From positions 10,981,501 to 11,045,500 of the forward strand of contig JALJCS010000022.1 in assembly GCA_023055355.1 (NCBI GenBank): 64,000 nucleotides of DNA, in the 5' to 3' direction. The notes beneath the pieces were generated by a model. That model was given only the letters and a program-made list of their open reading frames with translations. It did not search any database and was not told where the DNA came from. This document shows, piece after piece, positions 25,301 through 37,300 of this stretch. This DNA is from Agelaius tricolor. Taxonomy: Eukaryota; Chordata; Aves; Passeriformes; Icteridae. A program made the translations under genes and the position numbers. Within the stretch, counting starts at the first letter, position 1. Each line of letters opens with the position of its first letter.

Positions 25301-28300
25301 ATTTTCTGCATTATTTCTCTTGTTTTCAGCTGAATTCTGCTGTGCAGTTATGTGAGTTAGTGTTTGTGAGAGCAGCAGCCTAATTTGTGCCGGCAGAATT
25401 TGGCCTGGGTTCTATTTGTGATGGCTGCTTCCCTCTTGTTTGTTTGTTTTTAGCCATCAGTACAGGGAGATGGAGCAGAAACATGGCCAGAGAAGCTGAT
25501 GGACACTGGAACACCCTGAGCAAGGTGACATTCACTGCTGTAGAGACCATTCCTGAGCAAGGCATCAATAATTGGTATAACCCGTGGTGATACACGAAGT
25601 GTTAACAGCTGGGATTGCTTTGTTTATTGCTGGTGTACCTGCAGCCCTGATAAATCTCACCTGTGAAATACTGAAGGACTCAGTGTGCACTGAGAGGGGA
25701 TTGATGAGTTGCAGGCTGAGAAAGTGAACCACAGGAGTGTTTGTTGAGCAGAGCTTGTGTCCTGTGCTCAAGGGATAAGGTGAATCTGGGTCCTTGCTAC
25801 TCATCCAGACTGTGGCAGCCAGGCACCTGTGTGCCAAAGGGTGTTGGCACCCCTGGAGCCAGGAACGTCTCTAAATTCACCAGGGACTGTTGTTGTTATC
25901 TTCAGGTGGGGATATTTCAGCAGTGGATGGCTAAAAAAGCCAAAAGTGGCTCGATGAGGTAATTTATCCCTTTAAAACTTTTAAGACACAATGTTTCTTG
26001 GAGGTTTAACTCACTCTGGCATATCTTTGTCGTTGTTTTGAAAAAGTTACATAAACCCCACCCATCTCTTCCCGGGGTGCGCAGTTCCCTGGCAGATGCT
26101 TTGGAGCGGATCAGAAAGCCCACGGGTGAGATCAGAAGGGCCATCGGTGACTTAAAGGCTTCTCCTGGAGCCAGCCCTAGCAGAGCCTCAGTGCCGTGCT
26201 GTTATTGTCCTAATCGATTTACACAGCATTGACACGAGGTGAGCTAGCTGCTTTTTATCTTACAAATAGCAGGGAGCTGCTCCCTTACAAGACAGAAGGT
26301 GGTTAAACACCCATAAAAGATGCTCAGCCTGTGCTCTGGCATTTGCATTTACGGCCGTGTGCTGATAGTGTGTCCATTAGCATATCCATATGAAAAGCAC
26401 ACAGGAGCTGGAGGTTTACAACATCCTGTTGTTGGGCTGGGGTGGTGCATCTGTTAGCACAGCTTTCCACAGAGCCCTTGAAAAGGGACAGCGGAAATCT
26501 GGGGAGCAGGGAGGCTGGGGAGCAGCTGGACGCTCCTGCTAAAATAAAATACCTGGAGAGTCTAACAAGAAGGAGATTGTGAGGAGAACAAATGGAACTG
26601 GGACTGTAAAGCAATTCAGGGTGTGGGGGTTCAGAGGAGTTGGGAGCTCACAAAGAGCCTTTTGGAAGTCTGTGTGCCATGAGGAGTAGGAAATCTTTGT
26701 TGTCACAGCAGAGAATGTGGCTTAGCACGGGCTGTGCAGATGTTCAGAGTTCCCAGGCTTGCTGTGCCTTCGGGACATTTGATAGAAAAGGAGTTGTTCC
26801 TCCTGGAAAGAGACCTTCAAATAAAGTATACAGACCCTTGTGTAAATATCTGTTAATTTTTGTACTTGACTCTCTTTGCACTTTCTGCCCAAAGGAGCCC
26901 GGTGCCCCAGGTGTCACTGCCCTCCTGAAGCTGCAGACACACCAAAAATGGAGCATTCTGTATTGCCATGTGGCTGTTCCCTGGCAGGGCCAGAAGGGGA
27001 TCCAGGAATTGATGCTCAGCTGCACTCCAGTCTGTAACATTAGCTGTGGTCTCAGTTTTCTGGCAGCAGTGGCTGTTCCTAACCCATACTTGCTGTCCTA
27101 ATCAGCAGTGTTCATTATTTCTTTATAAAGATTGGTGTCCCTGAAGTTGTGGGTGCTCCCCTGCTTTGTGCACAAATTGCATGAGTAAGTGCTTGCATTT
27201 TTGGAGTTTACACATCCTTAACCTTCAGGGTCTCAGAAACAGAATTCCTTCTTTACAAACAGGTGCTTTTTGTGTACAAAGTGAGAATTCAACCCTGTCA
27301 AAGATAACTTGGTTTTGAGTGAATTTTTAATGGAGTAATTAGCAGCTTCATAGAATCATAGAATAGTTTGGGTTGGAAGCAACCTTAAAGATCATGTGCC
27401 CTCCTTTTTGTACAGAATAAAAGCTATTGGGGTATCATTCACTCTGTTGTCCATAAAAACATTTTGCTCAATGCAATTAAATATATCCCAGACCTGTTCA
27501 TGCTAACTGAATCCCAAAAATCTGATTTTTTTTCTTGGCAGTTCCCAAAGTGGAGATTTACCAGCTACTTAAGGTCTGCCAGAGTTTACTTATTGAACCA
27601 CTTGCAGTGTGGTTAAAGTCTTTTAGGTGTAATACATTAAGCTGATTTGGTAATCTGCAGCCTTAAATGCATCTTGTTACTGAACTTAATGGACTAGAGA
27701 GATTTTTCTTGTGTTCTGCTTTGTGCTTCCTTTCTGCAAGATCCTTTCAGAAGCATGTGTTATTTTTATTAAATACTGAATTCTAGATTTCACTGTTGTG
27801 GCATATTGCTGCCTACAAATCTATTGTCTTCCCTGCTGTTCGGGGAGGTGGATTATGATTTATGGTGTTGGATAATTTGTGCAGTAATTCTGGTATCCAG
27901 CTGTATTCAATGGCCTTTGTAGAGAATTCAGGACAAGATGGACTTAGTGTTTGTTTCAGTGTTAAAACTTCCAGGATTTCCAGTTTAAACTTCCAGGATT
28001 TCTTTCCACCTTTGAAAAATTCTAAATTATCAAAACACCTAAATTAAGGCATTGATGGGCGTTTAAATTTTGCTTTGAGCTAGTGATTTTTTTTCAGTTT
28101 TTACTGTCAAACACTACCTCAGAGTGGTGTTTCCAGAGTTTTTTCTCTTATAACTGTACCCTTCCTTTTGTCACCCTTGCCCACCCTTAAGTAACACTGG
28201 CCTCTTCTTGTGGCTCCTTCATGTGTGCCTATTAATCTGCTTTTATTCATGTGCAAAGCTAATGCCCTCCTATTTTTTTAATCCCTTTTGCAATCCCTCC

Positions 28301-31300
28301 TTTGGATTGCCTCCAAATGATCCCCTTCTATATTTAGAGAGAGGTGAGCCATCTGGGGCTGCAGAGGAAATTGTGCTGGGGAGATGGGAGATGGCAGATG
28401 TAGGGATGAGTCTCAGGAATGCAGGAGGGACTGGGGCCAAAAAGTGCCATGTGTAAGGATTTGTCAGGGCTACGTGGAGCAGAAAGTTGGATCCCCAGAG
28501 AACCAGGGCTTTAATGAGCCTGGCTGTACTCAGGACCCATGACAGGACATCAGTGAAGGGAAACAAGAGGTCAGGGGGCAAAAGTGGCATCAGAGAAGAT
28601 GTGACAGCAAGATTGAAGCAGTTTGGATGTGCTGTGATGGCAGAAATCAGAGAAATGGAAAGTTTTGGCCACTGGGAGAGAGAAGGGAAACCCTGGAGTT
28701 TAATCCACAGTCCTCTGATTCCAGTGCACCCACCAGGTTAAAAAATACCAGGGAATTCAGTGTTTCCATGGAATTAGGAGAGACTTGAACCATGTAAGGA
28801 TGGGCAAAGGCACTCATGGCCTCCTTCAGGCTTCTGAAATGATGACTTTGCTGGAATGGCAGGAATACAGATTTGCAGAGAAAATACAGCACATTTTTAC
28901 CAAAAAGACACCTTTTAAGCAGAGCAAATGTGCTCTGCTCCCAACCAGGCATTTCCACAGCTGGACCCCACAAGGGGTTATTGCTATGAGCCAGTGCTGA
29001 GCCACAAAACCCTTTTGGATCCTCAGGTGTGTGTGTGGTGCTCCCAGGGAGGTTCTCCTGGGAAAAACCTGCAAGATCAGGAGAGGTTTTAGCTGGAGCC
29101 TCCAGCACCCTTGCAGAGGGCACTGACATTACCCCTGCCCAGGTGGGAGGATGGTGTTGCTGCACAAGTCCTGCTTTTCCTTTGTGGTTTGGTTACAGGT
29201 GCTGTTGATTCCCTGTGTTTCAGACAAGGTATCAGAGTGCTGGGAGGTTTACACTGAAGCACTCTCATATTTGTCCACTGGTGCAAAAGAGTCAAATAGC
29301 AAAAGTGCTCAGCATGCTTTCTTTTAAATTAAAAAAAAAAAAAACAAAACAAAAAACCCAAAGCACTCTGAAAAACCAAAAGCAGGATAAAAAGCCAATT
29401 CTGGAAATCTCTTGTAGCACATTTCCAAACCCCTTTGAAGTTGTTGTTGGACAGTCTCCAAGCTCAGGTTTGTTGCCTGTTCCAGGGTTTTGCTTTCTGC
29501 CCCACTGCCTGCCCATCTGCACAGGACCTCTGGCTGTGGGCTGCACTTTCCTATTCCCATCTTAGAAAAAATCTTCACTGCAAAAGACAGTGGGAAAAGA
29601 TGGGAAATCTGAAGTTTACCCTTATACCTTTTTTTTAGTTGCTCCAGCCATGTGCAGGATAATGTGAATTTAAGTTTGATGACTCCCAGTCTGAATTCCA
29701 GGACCATTGCTTTTCCTACTGGTGTCACAACCTTTACATCACCTGAAAGAGCAGATTTTGTGTTTTATGTGCCCAAAGGCTGCCCATAAAGGTTGGCAAG
29801 GGCGGCTGGCTAAGTCTGCACAAGGTCAGCGAGGATGTCCAATAATTGTCCTAACACTTTACCTGTTATGGAGCAATAATGAGAGTTTTTTTTCATTATT
29901 TTCGGGTGAGTGAGCCTGGCAGATGCTGACAGCCAGCAGATGTGTAAAGTTCGAGGTGATTTGTAAGGGACCGGCTCATCTGACGCATGGTAATTGCACT
30001 GGGGGACATTGTCACTCAGCCCCGTGTCCTGCTCCAGCACAATGAGGTAAAGGTCAGTTCACAGAGCTGCTCAGGGCTGCAGTTAAACCCCTCACATCCA
30101 CTTCTCCCCTGGGCAGGTGCTCAGGGCTGGGTGGGTGCCCCAGGTGTACATTTGGGGATCATTTGGGTGGCCAAGTGGTTATTTGGATCTGGAGCGGGCT
30201 TAAATCCCTCCTCTGGTAAGGCTGGTGTGGGAGCTCAGTGCTCACTTTTAATTTGGGGCTTGGAAGGGTTTGTGTGGTAGCTTAGTGCTCACTTTTAATT
30301 TGGGGCTTGGAAGGGTTTGTGTGGTAGCTCAGTGCTCACCTCTCCACTTTTAATTTGGGGCTTGGAAGTTGTGGTTTTTTTTGTGACTTTTTCCTTCAGT
30401 GCCTGCGTGCTGTGGCAGCTCCCTGGCAGAGCAGGCACTGGCAGCAGTGACACACAGCTGGAGGGGACAGTGGCCTCTCCATCTGCTCCCTGCTGCCATC
30501 TCTGTTCTGCCATCCCCTCCAAGAAGGGCTCTGACAATTCTTTTGGCACTTTAGCTGAGTTTGGCCTTTGTCACAGCCTGGAGGGTCAGGGGCTGCTCTG
30601 CCTCGCTCAGGTGAAGCTCCCCTGTTCCTGCTCTTGGGCATTAGGAGTGGTGTGAGCAGTGATGATGGAAATTGGTGGATTTGGTGGAAAAAGTGGATTT
30701 GTCTGATGCTGAGCCTGCTGCTGGCCCCAAACAGTGAGGGAGAGGCAGCCTGGGGATGCCCACAGGTACCTGGGCCATGCAATGCCCTAATCAGCATTGA
30801 TTTTCCTGCTGTTTGAGTGGGATCTTTATCACAGCCATGAGGTGTGGAAGTCAGCTGAAGGCCTGATTGACTGGGTTTCCTGGGTGTGCCTGTGCTTCTG
30901 TAATGGACCTGCTGATAAATCTGTAATACTCTGAGATCTAGATAAAATGTGTGTCGTGTATTTCATCTCCTGCTGCCTCATTCTTCTGCTCTTGCAGGTA
31001 CCTAATCCCTTGCTCTTTATCTCCTAAGACATCACATTACAAATCTTGTTCTTTATTCTTCTCCTGACATCCCCACACTTGCCAGCAGTGGGAATTGCAG
31101 TGCCTTGCTTTGCTGGGAGTGTGAGCAGTGGGTCAGTTCAGAGGCTGGAGGTTTCCCTGGAAGCTTTGCAGCCCTGTAGGCTCACTGAGCACAGCATCAC
31201 ACCTGTGAGACACAGACCAAGCCACTTCTTTTAGTCTCTCCACATTCAAAACCTGTCAGGCTAGGGAAACTGAATGAGAGTGTTGCTGTGAACATGATTT

Positions 31301-34300
31301 GAGGCAGGTTTTCCCCCATGCAGAGCTGTTGGTAAAAGCTCTCCCTAATTCTTGAAGCTGTGAGTTAACAGTTGTTGGCTGGCCTGCAGGCTCTGCTCAC
31401 CATCCCTGTGCTGAACATCCAGGGGTGGATCATCCCAGTGTGTGTGATACTGAATGTGCAGGTGAGTGTGACTGCTCTGTGCAGGATTTGGCAGAGTTTA
31501 CAGGGCTCTTTTCATGCTAATTGGGAAGGAAAAGGTGACTTTTCATTGGAAAGATACTTTTGTAGAAATAAGTCTTCTCTAGAGTTTTGTGGATTTTTGT
31601 TTCATTTAGTGTTCCAGGATATTTTTAAAAGTCCTTTTCATGTGTCACCAGAGGACTCCTGTTTTTTTGCCCAGCTTGGCCTAACTCTTTGTAGACCTGA
31701 TCCTGAGCATTTCCTGAGCTCATTTGTTGGGGTGGTAATTGCTGGTGGCCCTGAAGGCATGAAGCAGTCTGGGATGTGCCCAGACTCCTCCTGCTCTGCT
31801 CAGTCCTTTCAGAAGTCTCACTCTGGTTTCCATCCAAAATGCTGAGAAAAAAAGTGAAGTTTGTAATACAGGAAAGCTGAATCTGTGCTTTCACTGAGCT
31901 GACCTGTGAGGGTGCTGGTTTGTCTGTGCAGCTCTGTGGCTGGTGTTGTCCCTGGACTCATTACACTGACCTTTAGGAAGAGAAAAAGCAGATTCTAATC
32001 CAAAAGGAGTTTGCTTCCAGTCAGTTGTGAATCATGGAATTTTTTTTCCCTAAGAGGGTGCATTTAGAATAATTTTTTTTCACCCATAGCACACTCTATT
32101 AAAGTTTGTTGTGTATCCAAATTACACTGCTTTGCTTTTTAACTCCAGCTGAAACCGTGTCTCAAATAACAGATGTGGAATATTGTCATCCCACTGTCAC
32201 ACCAATTGTTCATTGTTCTGAGAAGGTCACATCATAATTCATTAACAATAATTATTCCCTGGGTACCACCTGCACTTCTTCACTCAGTTGCTTCATTAAC
32301 TTGAGAGTGAATCTCACATTCAGTGCTCCAATCAATGAAGATATATTTATAATGTACAAGTGGATGCTATTAGTTACAATATATTAACTGCCTAATTTAA
32401 AAGAGAAAAGCTAGCTTTATGAAGGGCAATTAACCACTAAGTGTAATTGATAATTCACATATCTATGATTAGGAAAGACAAATAATAAGAAAGAAATGAA
32501 TCACCAGCATTATTAAAGAAGACACTGGTGTGTAGTTTTGATGAGCAGAAGGGGCTCTCTGGATCAGAACCAGATTTCCAAGAATCCTTTGATGGAAAGT
32601 TCATCATCAGATCTGTTGTCTGGAGGTGGCTTTGGTGTTTGCACCATCCAATTGAGATCATCTTCCCTGCAAAATGGACCCAGCATGTTTTGTTGTCTTG
32701 AGAATCAGTGCAAGGACTTCCTTAATAGAAAAGGTTTTTTTTGTTTTATTACAAAAAAAAGTCATAATATTTTATAAGAATTTATAAGCCTGGTTCCAGA
32801 CTTACCTAAGTATTGAATCTGTATGTGCTTAGGTCCTCAAAGATGATTTTGCACAAATTCACATGAAAACTGACAAAGTAGGCATTTTCATGTATTAGAG
32901 GAGCTGAGTGACAGTCCCTTAGGCAAATGTTTATTTTTTATTGATTGTGGTACATTTTCAATGCTTCTGATTTCCTGTGGCCACTTTGAAGTACGTTGGC
33001 TCTCCAAACAGCTGACAGCTCATCCTTGGGGAAGAGGCTTTTTGGGGACATGCACAGCAGGTCCCCAGCTTGGGACACAAAGCTGCTCAGAGGCAGAGAG
33101 CTTGCAGGGGATTCACAGAATCACAGAATGGTTTGGGCTGGAAGGGACCTTAAAGACCCCATTCCACCCCCTGCCATGGCAGGGACTCCTTCCACTGTCC
33201 CAGGCTGCTCCAAGCCCTGCCCAGCCTGGCCTTGGATGCTGCAGGAATGGGGCAACAACACAAGTTTTGCAGAGTGCCAGCCTACAGGAGCCATGTCCTT
33301 GGCTCTGGACACTTGTGGCTGTGTTTTCTCCCCCCGAGAAGCCAACTACCTGTAAACATTTATTAATGAATCAGTTAAAGTGCCAGATTTTTTGGGATTA
33401 TTCACCAAGTTACAGCACAGGTGTTTTATGAGAGATTTAATGAAAAATGTGGCTGGATCCACCCCAGTGTTGATAAAACATCACTGAGCTAACTGGCAGC
33501 TGCAGTGCTCAGAGTCAGGAATTTGGGTGCATCTGGTCACAGCAGAGGATCCTGCTCCTGGTTTGGAATATCATCTTCATCTTCTTAGCAAATTCACAGA
33601 ATGAGCAGGTTGGAAGAGACCTTCAAGATCATCAAGTCCAACCCATCCCAAACAGCTCAACTCAACCCTGGCACCCACTGCCACATCCAGGCTTTGTTAT
33701 ACACATCCAGGGATGATATCCTTCTCCTGGGAGTAGAAATTGCGGGGTGTGGAGGTTCAGGGACATCACACCATAACCAATATGATCCAGTGAAGCCAAA
33801 TTTATTATCCCTAGAAAAACTATATTTATAATGAGTCTCTACTGTCCATGTGTCTCTAGCTAATACATGATTGGTTAATCCTAGCTGTTCATGTGTCTAA
33901 ATTAGAATGCTGATTGGATCACCTAATTTTTCACATGTCTTGCTGTGGTTGTCTGGCCCACCCATGGCTCACTTTTTTCTTACTTTCCCAAGCTCACTGA
34001 CAAACTTGCTGAGTCCTGATGACTCTTCTTGTATCTCTTTCAAGGATATACCGACCCTATTTCTGAATATGTCCATTATTCATTGTTTGTGAACGTGTCC
34101 ATTGTCCATTATTACAAGCAGGCTGGATTGTGCATCGGCTGAATATGGCCATTGTCTTGCAAAAAACTCTCAACAAGAAATCATCTCTCTGTGGCTCTGG
34201 GCAAACCAGGAAAGCCAAAAAGTTCCCAAACACATCCAGGGATGGGGACTCCCCCACCTCCCTGGGCAGCCATTCCAGAACTTTATCCCCCTTTCTGTGA

Positions 34301-37300
34301 AAAACTTTTCCCTAATATCCAACCTGTATTTCCCTTGAGCCTGACTCTTGTCTCATTTCCTTCACCTGCTTACCCCCCTCTGCTGCCTTCCCTCCCTCCA
34401 CAGGATCAAAGCCTCAGGGCTGAAGCTGCAGCTGTGCACCAACGAAACCCAGGCGACGCGGCAGAGTTTTGTGAGGAAGCTGCGGGCCCTGGGCTTCGAC
34501 ATCTCGGTGGCCCAGGTGACAGCGCCGGCGCCGGCCGCCTGCCACCTCCTGAGGGAGCGCGGCCTGAGGCCACACCTGCTGGTGCACCACGGTGGGACAC
34601 CCTGGGGACACCCTGGGGACACACGGACGGAGGGAGGGGAGGGCTCTGTTGTCCTCTTTGTTTTGGGATGCATGAGTAGGTGTCTGAAGAGTTGGTTCAG
34701 ACCAAGATTTATTTATTTTTTCGTGCGTTGTCGTGAGCAAAGGGAAGCACGAATCCGGGGATTTGTTGCTTGTCACAGACATATTTTATGAAAAATGCTC
34801 TTGCCAGGGTATTTTCTGCTGAGAAGCTTCAGCTTCTCCATGTTTTGCTGCTTTGGAACGTGATTTGGAGAATTGTTTACCCAACATGTGAAGCTGTTTT
34901 TACTTGATGACCAATGACAGCCACCTGTGTCAAGGCTGTGAGCAGTCACAAGATTCCATTCCATTCTTTTCCTTTGCTGGCCTTCTGAGGTCTCCTTTCT
35001 CTTTTCTTTTAGTATAGACTTAGTATATAATTTTATTTTAATATAATATAATGCAACACCATGCAACATAACCATAACATAACCATAACATAACCATAAC
35101 ATAACCATAACATAACCATAACATAACCATAACATAACCATAACATAACCATAACATAACCATAACATAACCATAACATAACCACATAAAACATAATATA
35201 ATATATATCATAAAATAATAAATCAGCCTTCTGAAACATGGAGTCAAGATTCTGATCTCTTCCCTCGTCCTGGGACCCCTGCAAACACCACCACAAGTCG
35301 CTTCCATGGGATCTGAAATCGATGAGGTGTTGGAACCCTGGGTGCTGAGAATTTCAGGCGTTCTGTGCTGGCAGGCACTGACCCTCAAGAGAGGACTGCA
35401 TTTGACCTGAGGCTGTGGAGAAGGCTTCCAAAATGGAATGATAAAACTGGGGTTGTGTTGTGGTGTCACTCACTTGGGGACACCAATTGTTGGTGGTCAC
35501 CAATTGGGGTTTTATTAATTGTTGTGGTGGGTCCCAGGATGAGGCGAGAGATGAGGATTGACTCCAAGTTCTCAGAAGGCTGATTTATATTTTATGATAT
35601 TATATTAAAAGAAAATTATATACTGAAACTATACTAAAGAATGAGAAAGGAGACATCAGAAAGCTAAACAAGAATGATAATAAAAAACCCATGACAGTCA
35701 GTCCAACACAGCTGGCTGTGATTGGCCATTAATTAAAAACAACTCACATGCTGGCTAAACAATTCTCCAAATCACTTTCCAGAGCAGCAAAACATGGAGA
35801 AGCTGAAGCTTCCCAGCTTCCCAGGTGAAGAAATCCTGGCAAAGGGATTTTTCATAAAATATGACAGTGACAGGATTGTGGGTGGGGAGTTTGAATAGAA
35901 GTGTGTAATATCACATGGTGGGAAACTTGGAGTTTAAGGTTTTAGAATATAGTAACATGTCTAAAGCAAGATGGAGGTTTTAGGGTAGAGGCTGCTCCTT
36001 CTTCACCTTCTTCTCCACGGGTTTGGGTGGTTTTGTGTAATTGGATAAAAAAGTCTGCATTGCGGGTATGGGTAATTAGTTATTAGGTTAAAAGTAAAAA
36101 TAATTTAGGTGTCATTTCTTAATGAGACAGTTTATCCTTAAGAGGCCTTAGAGAGAGATACAGCTCCAGTTTTAGTTTGTTGGAGTGAAGTGCTATAGAA
36201 CTCAGGGTTTGTGAGACTGTAACGTAGATAAGAACTAATAAACATCTGAGTGCCAACAAGAAATACTGTCCCGTGCATTTAATCCTGACCGTAGCAGAAA
36301 AAAGAAGCAAAGAATCCACAGTGAGGAATTTGTGATTTTTTTCATTTTTTTGTTTTTTCCTCCTTCTGTAGATCTTGTCCCTGAATTTGCTGAGATTGAT
36401 AAGACAAACCCAAACTGTGTGGTTCTTGGAGATGCAGCAGAAAACTTCACCTACGCAAACCTGAACGAGGCTTTCCGACTTCTGATTGGGATGGAGAAGC
36501 CTGTTTTGCTCTCCCTTGGAAAAGGGTGAGTTAAGCTCTGGTTTTTTCCTCAAGTCTCTGCATTTTTTAATAATTCCTTTAATGGAGGCCAGAAATCAGC
36601 GTGGGCACTCCCAGTACCAACTTTTCAGTTTTTAGTCTGTGTGCCTGGGCTGAGAGCCTGATCTGATCAGGTGCCTGTCAATGAAGAGGACTTGTGGTAC
36701 TTCAAGAGAGCCTCAAAGCCTCATAGGAATCATGGAGAGTTTGGATTTTGATGTGTGTGACCCCCAAGTGAGTGAGAATTTAGTATCTCAGAGGTGAGAA
36801 CTGTTGGTTTAACTGCTGCCTGTATCTATGTGTTTCTCTCTGAACTGAATATAAATGATTTTTCATAGTGAAGGAAACCCAAACTTTCCACAGGCCATGC
36901 TTGGATAAAGAGCTGTTGGTGTAGGTTTGTGATGCAGTTTGGTGCTTTTGAAGTGGCAGATCAATTGTTTTGGTAGTTTTAATGTCAGACAGCATTTTTA
37001 ACTATTCTCTGTCCATTAAGGGTAAATTTTGACCTCCTGTTTTCACACACAGGAAAAAATTCAGTCAGGGAGTTGGAATGTTTTCCTGAAAATAATTCAT
37101 TCTGAGATTTTTGTAACAGGACGTTATTAATTCCTGTGCTGAATAATGACAAATCCCAACAGGAGCAACAGGAGTTATTCTTATCTGTTGTGTGATGCAT
37201 GGGTTTAAAAGAGACTGTGCATGTTTATCTTGTGGAAAGTGCAGTGACAACTTTGCTCAGTGGTTCAATAGACTGTAATGGGCATGAAAACCCTTCTTAG

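Larger units (their letters stand above)
22096..34403 (+). other. LHPP intron 1 (12.3 kb)
   Basis: The intron contains the 54/68-bp minisatellite, three CR1 copies (23389, 27347, 33110), a 47-bp tandem repeat (30231) and the CR1-type element with nested LTR (33593-34380). Between them are long unique AT-rich blocks, notably 24760-25290, 26040-26410, 29790-30010 and 32090-32480. They are free of repeats and coding signs, and could include conserved non-coding elements. Confidence 0.7.
34592..36371 (+). other. LHPP intron 2 (1.8 kb)
   Basis: About half of this intron is two related LTRs in opposite orientation (34771-35296 minus, 35523-35873 plus). The remainder (35874-36371) is AT-rich and unique, ending in the T-rich tract before exon 3. 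Confidence 0.85.

Noticed and set aside
34773..35469. Frames with a repeated Tyr/Val/Met/Leu pattern (minus)
   Set aside because: Translation of the 11-bp satellite inside an LTR.
35440..35522. Short repeats CACCAATTG and TTGGTGG before the LTR, as a possible hairpin or target duplication
   Set aside because: Too short and imperfect; does not match the far end of the LTR.
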